A stretch of DNA of 18,987 nt from Acidobacteriota bacterium (GTDB lineage: Bacteria; Acidobacteriota; Vicinamibacteria; Vicinamibacterales; Vicinamibacteraceae), in assembly GCA_023429845.1 (NCBI GenBank), contig JAEZCY010000162.1:1-18987 (forward strand). Reading direction: 5' to 3'. The notes below the pieces were generated by a model. That model was given only the letters and a program-made list of their open reading frames with translations, was not told the DNA's origin and did not search any database. This document shows positions 14,920 through 18,987 of the stretch, in pieces. The translations under genes were made by a program, and so were the position numbers. Within the stretch, counting starts at the first letter, position 1, and each line of letters begins with the position of its first letter.

Positions 14920-16266
14920 TCAGGTCAGGGACCAGCCGTTGCGGTAGGACGGACGCCGGATGAACGGCTCGGCCTCAGGGGCGTTGGTCACGCGCATAGC
15001 CTTGTGATCCCAGTCGAGCGCCTTGCCCGCCCGGTAGGCGACATTGCCCAGGTGGTTGGCCTCGGTGAGCAGCCCGGCGTACTCGAAGTTGCAGGTCGTC
15101 GGCGCTCCCGTCTTGCAGGCGTGAATCCATTCCTCGTGGTGGCCGAGCGACTTCGGGATGGACTGCGGCGGCGGCGTGTAGCCAGCGAACTTCTCTTCGG
15201 GGAGCAAAGCGAACTTCTGGTAGTCGGCAAGGAGCATGCCCTTGTCGCCGATGAACAGGACGCCATTGGCCCACTGCGGTATGCCGCCCTGCGTCCAGAT
15301 CTCCGGCTTCGACGTGCCCTGGTGCCAGGTGAGCGAGAGCGCCGGCTGATCGCCATCGGCCTTGTAGGTGTAGCGCGCCGACATCGACGCGGGGGCGAGT
15401 TCCCTATGGACGGGCGGTCCTGCCGCCTCGATCCTCGAAGGCGACTTCAGCTTCAGTGCCCAGAACGGCAGGTCGATCCAGTGGCTGCCGAGATCGCTCA
15501 TCGTGCCGTTGCCGAAATCCCACCAGCGATACCACTTCGGGCCGGGGACGTACACGTTGTTGAACGGCCGTGCGGGCGCCGGTCCTACCCACAGGTCCCA
15601 GTCGAGTCCTGCAGGAACGGGATTGACCGCCGTCGGGCGGTCCTGCACGAAGACGATGTCCTTGGCGGCAGTGGCGTCGGCCTCGGTAGCGTGCCAGCCC
15701 CAGGCGCGCGACACCCACACGTGGCACTCGGTGACCTTGCCGATGACGCCGCCCTGCACGTGTTCGACGACGCGGCGGTAGTTGTCGCCGGCGTGGATCT
15801 GGGTGCCCATCTGTGTGGCGACGCCGGCCCGGGCCGCGGCTTCGCGGATCACGCGAGCTTCGTGCACGTTGTAGGTCAGCGGCTTCTCGCAGTAGACGTG
15901 CTTCTTCAACTGGAGCGCCGGCAGCGTCGCAAAGGCATGCGTGTGCTCGGCGGTGCTCACCACGACCGCATCGAACTCGCCCGCGTGATCGAACACGCGG
16001 CGGAAGTCGCTGAAGGTGCGCGCCTTCGGGTACGTCGAGGCGACCTTCGCGAGCGTCGTGGCGTCCACGTCGCAGATCGCAGCCACGTGCTCGGAGGCGA
16101 CGCCGCGGACGTTGGCGCCGCCGCGCCCGCCGACGCCGATGAGCGCGAGGCGCAGCTTGTCTGGTGATTGCGCACGCGTGGGGCGCACGCCGGTGGCCAG
16201 CGTGGCACCCATGGCGGCTGCGGTGGTAAGGAACGTGCGACGTGATGAGCGGGAAACGTGCGGCAT
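14920..16266 (-). CDS. Gfo/Idh/MocA family oxidoreductase, Tat-exported
   Basis: The product is 448 residues. The N-terminus has S-S-R-R-T-F-L followed by an Ala-rich hydrophobic segment, a Tat signal (about 1-33), which fits export of a folded, NAD(P)-loaded enzyme. A Rossmann fold follows with I-G-V-G-G-R-G (43-49) and an acidic residue at the end of beta-2 (C-D-V-D), then the family hallmark E-K-P (127-129). The C-terminal half contains W-W-D-F-G-N-G-T-M-S-D-L-G-S-H-W-I-D-L, typical of the secreted Planctomycete/Acidobacterial branch. Family members oxidise or reduce sugars, inositols or glycosides, and some relatives are GH109 glycosidases. The substrate is not determinable here. The ATG at 16266 has GGAG 11 nt upstream; an in-frame ATG at 16305 is less likely. 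Confidence 0.92.
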   Translation of the reverse strand: MPHVSRSSRRTFLTTAAAMGATLATGVRPTRAQSPDKLRLALIGVGGRGGANVRGVASEHVAAICDVDATTLAKVASTYPKARTFSDFRRVFDHAGEFDAVVVSTAEHTHAFATLPALQLKKHVYCEKPLTYNVHEARVIREAAARAGVATQMGTQIHAGDNYRRVVEHVQGGVIGKVTECHVWVSRAWGWHATEADATAAKDIVFVQDRPTAVNPVPAGLDWDLWVGPAPARPFNNVYVPGPKWYRWWDFGNGTMSDLGSHWIDLPFWALKLKSPSRIEAAGPPVHRELAPASMSARYTYKADGDQPALSLTWHQGTSKPEIWTQGGIPQWANGVLFIGDKGMLLADYQKFALLPEEKFAGYTPPPQSIPKSLGHHEEWIHACKTGAPTTCNFEYAGLLTEANHLGNVAYRAGKALDWDHKAMRVTNAPEAEPFIRRPSYRNGWSLT

Positions 16267-16375
16267 GAACGCGATCTCCGGGAGAGGGTGACGGACCGGG
16301 GCCATCTTGCCACGAACACCCGCGACAGGGCAGGCCGCGGGGCACCGGTTCGGCGCCGCAGGGCGGGCGGAAGAC

Positions 16376-17755
16376 TCAGCGACGTCCGCCGACCTCGTCG
16401 AGGTGGCGCAGCAAGGCTGCCGGATCCTCGTACACGCGATACGCCCCGGCGCGCTCGAGTTCCTCGGTTCCGTAGCCGCCGGAGAGCAGCCCGATGCCGA
16501 GAGACCGCGCCCGCCGCGCCGCCAGCATGTCCCAGACGCTGTCGCCGACGACCGACGCGATCTCGATGGGGACGCCGATTCGGCGGGCCGCCGCGATGAA
16601 CAGGTCGGGATCGGGCTTGGCGTAGCGCACGTGGTCTCGCGTCACAACCGCCACCGAGTCCGGCGACACGCCCAGCGACTCGATGACTGGCGCCGCCGTC
16701 TCGAGCCGGCCGCTCGTGGCGATCGCCCACGGGATGTCGGCGGCCGTCAGCGTCGCCAGGAGTTCGCGTGCGCCCGGCAGCGGGCGGATGTGGGGCGAGT
16801 AGCGCGCGTACGCCGCCGCGTGCAGCCGGCGCAGTCGCTCGATGCGGTCCGGATCGAGTTCCAGACCGGTCTCGCGGAGCAGCATGTTGGTGAACAGCCC
16901 GCCGCTCATGCCGATCTTGCGGTGGATGCGCCAGATCGACAGCGGGATCCCCTCCTCCTCGAGCGCGTCGCGCCACGCGAGCACGTGCTGGTACACGCTG
17001 TCCACGAGCGTGCCGTCGAGATCGAAGAGGAACGCGGTCGGCTGTCGCGAGACGTCAGGATCGAGGTCCATGGGAGAGAGCGTACAGGGGCTAGCAGCCT
17101 GCGGCCTGCAGCCTACGGCCGACGGCTGGCGAACCCCCGCCAGCAACGCCAGTTCGCGCCACTTCCAGTGGCAATCGACGTCGGCGAAGCCGATCTCGCG
17201 GAGCCAGCGCAGCTGAGTCTCCACGTCGAGCAGCTTGTTCGAGGGGTCGTCCTCGTCGGGAGCGAGGCCGAGCGTAGCGAGGAACGCGGCGTGCAGCGTC
17301 GGCGTCGGAGACGCGACGTGCTCCAGGTTGCAGAACACGCCACCCGGCGCCAGCGTTGCGTGGACCTCCTCGTACAGGGCGCGCTTGCGCGCGTCGGTGA
17401 GGTGATGGATGGCGAAGCTCGAGACCACGACGTCGAACGTGCCGAGCCCCGGCAACCTCTCCGAGAGGTCGTGTGCGTGGATGCTGACGCGTGGATCCTC
17501 GCCGAAGCGGGCGCGCAACCGGCCGAGCATCTCGTCGGAGAAGTCGATGGCCACGCCGGACGCCCCGGGCAGGGCCTCCAGCACGCGGGCCAGCAGGCGA
17601 CCGTCGCCGCTCCCGAGGTCGAGCACGCGGCGCGCGCCGGCCGGTACGTGCTCGAGCAGGGCGTCCTCGCCTTCCCGGCGGCGCGGGATGCTGTCGGCGC
17701 GTTGGAGGTAGGCGCGCGCGTGGTCGTCGGTGGCCCAGAGATTGACGTCGGTCAC
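16376..17755 (-). CDS. SAM-dependent methyltransferase fused in frame to HAD-superfamily hydrolase
   Basis: One unbroken frame of 459 residues carries two enzymes. Residues 1-208 are a class I SAM methyltransferase: V-L-D-L-G-S-G-D-G (motif I, 44-52), acidic D71 (A-I-D-F-S), and F-D-V-V-V-S-S-F-A-I-H-H-L (107-119). Residues 229-459 are a phosphoglycolate-phosphatase-like HAD hydrolase: D245-L-D247-G-T, a Ser-containing T-S-G motif II, K-P-D-P (motif III), and G-D-S-V-W-D (motif IV). The linker 209-228 is encoded by a GGCTGC/GCAGG-rich repeat-like sequence and looks like intergenic DNA that happens to lack a stop. M229 (17071) has its own promoter-like hexamer, so the HAD part (16376-17071, 231 residues) may be a separate gene. 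The GTG start at 17755 has TACGCT 6 nt upstream and no Shine-Dalgarno. Substrates of both parts are unknown. Confidence 0.75.
   Translation of the reverse strand: MTDVNLWATDDHARAYLQRADSIPRRREGEDALLEHVPAGARRVLDLGSGDGRLLARVLEALPGASGVAIDFSDEMLGRLRARFGEDPRVSIHAHDLSERLPGLGTFDVVVSSFAIHHLTDARKRALYEEVHATLAPGGVFCNLEHVASPTPTLHAAFLATLGLAPDEDDPSNKLLDVETQLRWLREIGFADVDCHWKWRELALLAGVRQPSAVGCRPQAASPCTLSPMDLDPDVSRQPTAFLFDLDGTLVDSVYQHVLAWRDALEEEGIPLSIWRIHRKIGMSGGLFTNMLLRETGLELDPDRIERLRRLHAAAYARYSPHIRPLPGARELLATLTAADIPWAIATSGRLETAAPVIESLGVSPDSVAVVTRDHVRYAKPDPDLFIAAARRIGVPIEIASVVGDSVWDMLAARRARSLGIGLLSGGYGTEELERAGAYRVYEDPAALLRHLDEVGGRR
17079..17084 (-). promoter_or_regulatory. internal -10-like hexamer before the HAD start codon
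   Basis: On the minus strand TACGCT (17084-17079) is followed after 7 nt by ATG (17071), the first Met before the HAD domain. The same hexamer precedes the methyltransferase start. There is no Shine-Dalgarno. This supports an independent leaderless transcript for the hydrolase inside the longer frame. Confidence 0.4.
17088..17125 (-). repeat. short GGCTGC/GCAGG imperfect tandem repeat in the methyltransferase-HAD linker
   Basis: The minus strand here reads as degenerate 7-nt-like units (GTAGGCT, GCAGGCC, GCAGGCT, GCTAGCC). Such GTAGGCTGTAGGCT-type runs are typical of intergenic DNA rather than of protein-coding linkers. A TAG lies within it but is out of the methyltransferase frame, so a single-base indel would separate the two genes. 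Confidence 0.4.
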
Positions 17756-17761
17756 GCTGTC

Positions 17762-17767
17762 AGCGTA
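17762..17767 (-). promoter_or_regulatory. -10-like hexamer for a leaderless methyltransferase transcript
   Basis: TACGCT (17767-17762, minus strand) is followed after 6 nt (GACAGC) by the GTG start at 17755. No Shine-Dalgarno precedes the GTG and no clear -35 was found. It lies in the 25-nt gap after the membrane protein gene. Confidence 0.4.
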
Positions 17768-17780
17768 GCGCAGGCGGCGG

Positions 17781-18554
17781 CTACAGACTCACATGGCGCC
17801 CGAACCACGAGGACAGGTAGAAGAGCGCGAAGCGGAACGCCCATGGGCGCCACGCCAGCGCCGCTCCCGCTGCGATGCGGGGACCGGCGACGAACAGCAT
17901 GTAGGGCAGCGCTGACAGCAGGGCGAGCAACAGCGTCGGCGCGAGCGTAGCGGCGTCGAGTGGAGCACTGATGCCCATGATGTTGGCGTTGGCCACCTCG
18001 GAACGGAACAGCGCGTCGCCGAGGAAGGCGAGGGGCACGGCCACCGTCCTGCGGACGACGCCGGGCATGTAGGGGCCGGGCCAGGGCGGCGGCTCGCCGT
18101 CGCGGCGGTCGGGGATGGTGAAGAGGGCGTGCTGGATGGCGGACGCGATCAGCGCGTAGATGGAGAGCAGCGGCAGCGCGAGCCCGAGCATCGGCCAGCG
18201 TCGCTGCAACGCCACCTCTCGATCGGTGTCCTCGGGGCCGCGGGTCAGCAGCACGAACAGGAACAAGGCGAGGAGGCCCCACCCGCTCGGCGTCAGGCTC
18301 TGGAGCACCCCCCACCATCCACTTTGAGTGTCGCCCCCCATACCGCCGCGCATCAGTTCGAACGGGTCGACCGCCGACCTGCGCACGGCCTCCTCCACGG
18401 CGAGGACCCAGGCGGCCAGCAGGTAGTCTTCGGGTTCGAGTAGCTGGCGTGGCCGTCGCCCGTCAGCCTCCCGACGTGCGCCGCGCTCGGCGCGGTAGGC
18501 GGCCGCTTCTGCGCCGCGGTTCTCGGGCGTGGCCCGAGCCCCTCGCTCATGCAT
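17781..18554 (-). CDS. polytopic membrane protein of unknown function
   Basis: The product is 257 residues. A charged, Arg/Glu/Ala-rich N-terminal ~85 residues is followed by about four or five predicted membrane segments (roughly 90-104, 122-140, possibly 168-183, 204-224 and 237-251). I do not recognise the family; the layout is reminiscent of YIP1-like small membrane proteins but lacks a clear signature. The start is ATG 18554. TAGAAT (18569-18564), the best -10 match in the window, ends 9 nt upstream and there is no Shine-Dalgarno, so translation may begin at or near the 5' end of the mRNA. The start could also be internal, because the N-terminal stretch is low in complexity. It lies 25 nt before the methyltransferase gene. 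Confidence 0.65.
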   Translation of the reverse strand: MHERGARATPENRGAEAAAYRAERGARREADGRRPRQLLEPEDYLLAAWVLAVEEAVRRSAVDPFELMRGGMGGDTQSGWWGVLQSLTPSGWGLLALFLFVLLTRGPEDTDREVALQRRWPMLGLALPLLSIYALIASAIQHALFTIPDRRDGEPPPWPGPYMPGVVRRTVAVPLAFLGDALFRSEVANANIMGISAPLDAATLAPTLLLALLSALPYMLFVAGPRIAAGAALAWRPWAFRFALFYLSSWFGRHVSL

Positions 18555-18605
18555 GGATCCGGAATTCTACGGCATGGCGCCAGGCTCGCAGTCAGGGATC
18601 TCCGC

Positions 18606-18611
18606 TACACT
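18606..18611 (+). promoter_or_regulatory. -10-like hexamer for a leaderless DUF4440 transcript
   Basis: TACACT ends 7 nt before the ATG at 18619, with no Shine-Dalgarno in between. It sits in the 64-nt divergent spacer shared with the membrane protein gene. Confidence 0.4.
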
Positions 18612-18618
18612 GCGCGGC

Positions 18619-18987
18619 ATGCGGAATTCGATCATTGCGACGGGTGTGGCCCTGCTCCTGGCGACGGGGCTGGTCCACGCGCAACCCCCAGCGCCGACCG
18701 GCATGCGGGCGGACGCGGGCGGTACGGCGGCGGAGGCAGCGGTGCGGCAGGCCGAGTTGTCGCGCTTCAAGGCCATGACCACCAACGATCTCGCGACGTT
18801 GCGCACGCTGCTCGGCGACGACCTGATCTACACGCACTCCAATGCGCTCGTCGATTCCAAGGCCACGTACGTGGGCAGCATCGAGAGCGGCGATCTGAAG
18901 TACCAGTCGATCGACCCGCGCGACATGAAGGTGCGCGTATACGGAAACACGGCCGTGCTCAACGCCCCCCCCCCGAGCCCCGCCCGG
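18619..18987 (+). CDS. exported DUF4440 / NTF2-like protein (3'-truncated by window end)
   Basis: About 123 residues are visible before the window ends without a stop. M-R-N-S-I-I-A followed by a hydrophobic run and H-A-Q is a signal peptide (cleavage after residue 21). The mature part matches the DUF4440 (SnoaL/NTF2-like cone) pattern: F-K-A-M-T-T-N-D-L-A-T-L, L-G-D-D-L-I-Y-T-H-S-N-A, S-I-E-S-G-D-L-K-Y and V-Y-G-N-T-A-V. The fold binds or turns over small ligands; no substrate can be assigned. The last ~9 residues (after N-T-A-V-L-N, Pro-rich) do not continue the family pattern and coincide with a run of ten C, so the end is probably a sequencing or assembly error. Confidence 0.82.
   Translation, partial: MRNSIIATGVALLLATGLVHAQPPAPTGMRADAGGTAAEAAVRQAELSRFKAMTTNDLATLRTLLGDDLIYTHSNALVDSKATYVGSIESGDLKYQSIDPRDMKVRVYGNTAVLNAPPPSPAR

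Noticed and set aside
14458..16167. A 569-codon plus-strand frame opposite the dehydrogenase and Gfo/Idh/MocA genes
   Set aside because: It crosses two genes and a hairpin-bearing spacer, has no family features, and both sense genes carry intact catalytic motifs.

Overview
The window is GC-rich and densely coded, about 19 kb. It reads as a chromosomal piece of a Gram-negative soil or freshwater bacterium, most likely an Acidobacteriota of the Vicinamibacteria type. This is inferred from the gene mix: a large Oar-like TonB-dependent receptor with an N-terminal carboxypeptidase-regulatory-like domain, several Tat-exported enzymes (GH95 fucosidase, Gfo/Idh/MocA oxidoreductase, SMP-30-type lactonase), DUF2911, an exported DUF4440 protein and the very high GC. 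No rRNA, tRNA, CRISPR array, integrase or transposase was seen. The last ~25 bases look like a damaged contig end.

Left part (1-3610): a minus-strand operon of an outer-membrane porin, a very short PstS-like periplasmic binding protein and a methyl-accepting chemotaxis protein. It is preceded by a well-spaced sigma-28 (FliA-type) promoter, so it looks like a motility-coregulated nutrient-sensing unit without a transporter. A strong hairpin follows the chemotaxis gene.

Middle part (3611-13604): a DUF2911 lipoprotein-like or periplasmic protein; a convergent SMP-30/gluconolactonase-like enzyme; a divergent GlcG/HbpS-type protein; a VOC protein translationally coupled to an L-rhamnose mutarotase-family protein; and, divergent from these, GH95 alpha-L-fucosidase followed by an exported kinase-fold protein and a 1097-residue Oar-like receptor. 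Together these suggest use of a deoxyhexose (fucose or rhamnose) glycan: uptake by the receptor, periplasmic cleavage by GH95, anomer interconversion by the mutarotase. The full catabolic pathway is not in the window.

Right part (13605-18987): a repeat-bearing intergenic hairpin, then four minus-strand genes: Zn alcohol dehydrogenase, Tat-exported Gfo/Idh/MocA oxidoreductase, an unbroken ORF that joins a SAM methyltransferase to a HAD phosphatase, and a polytopic membrane protein. A divergent DUF4440 gene runs off the end.

The most interesting signals are (i) the sigma-28 promoter on the porin/binding-protein/chemoreceptor operon, (ii) an exported protein with HipA/PI4K-like kinase residues, (iii) a recurrent TANNNT hexamer 6-9 nt before start codons that lack a Shine-Dalgarno, which points to widespread leaderless transcripts, and (iv) use of that same signal inside the methyltransferase-HAD ORF.
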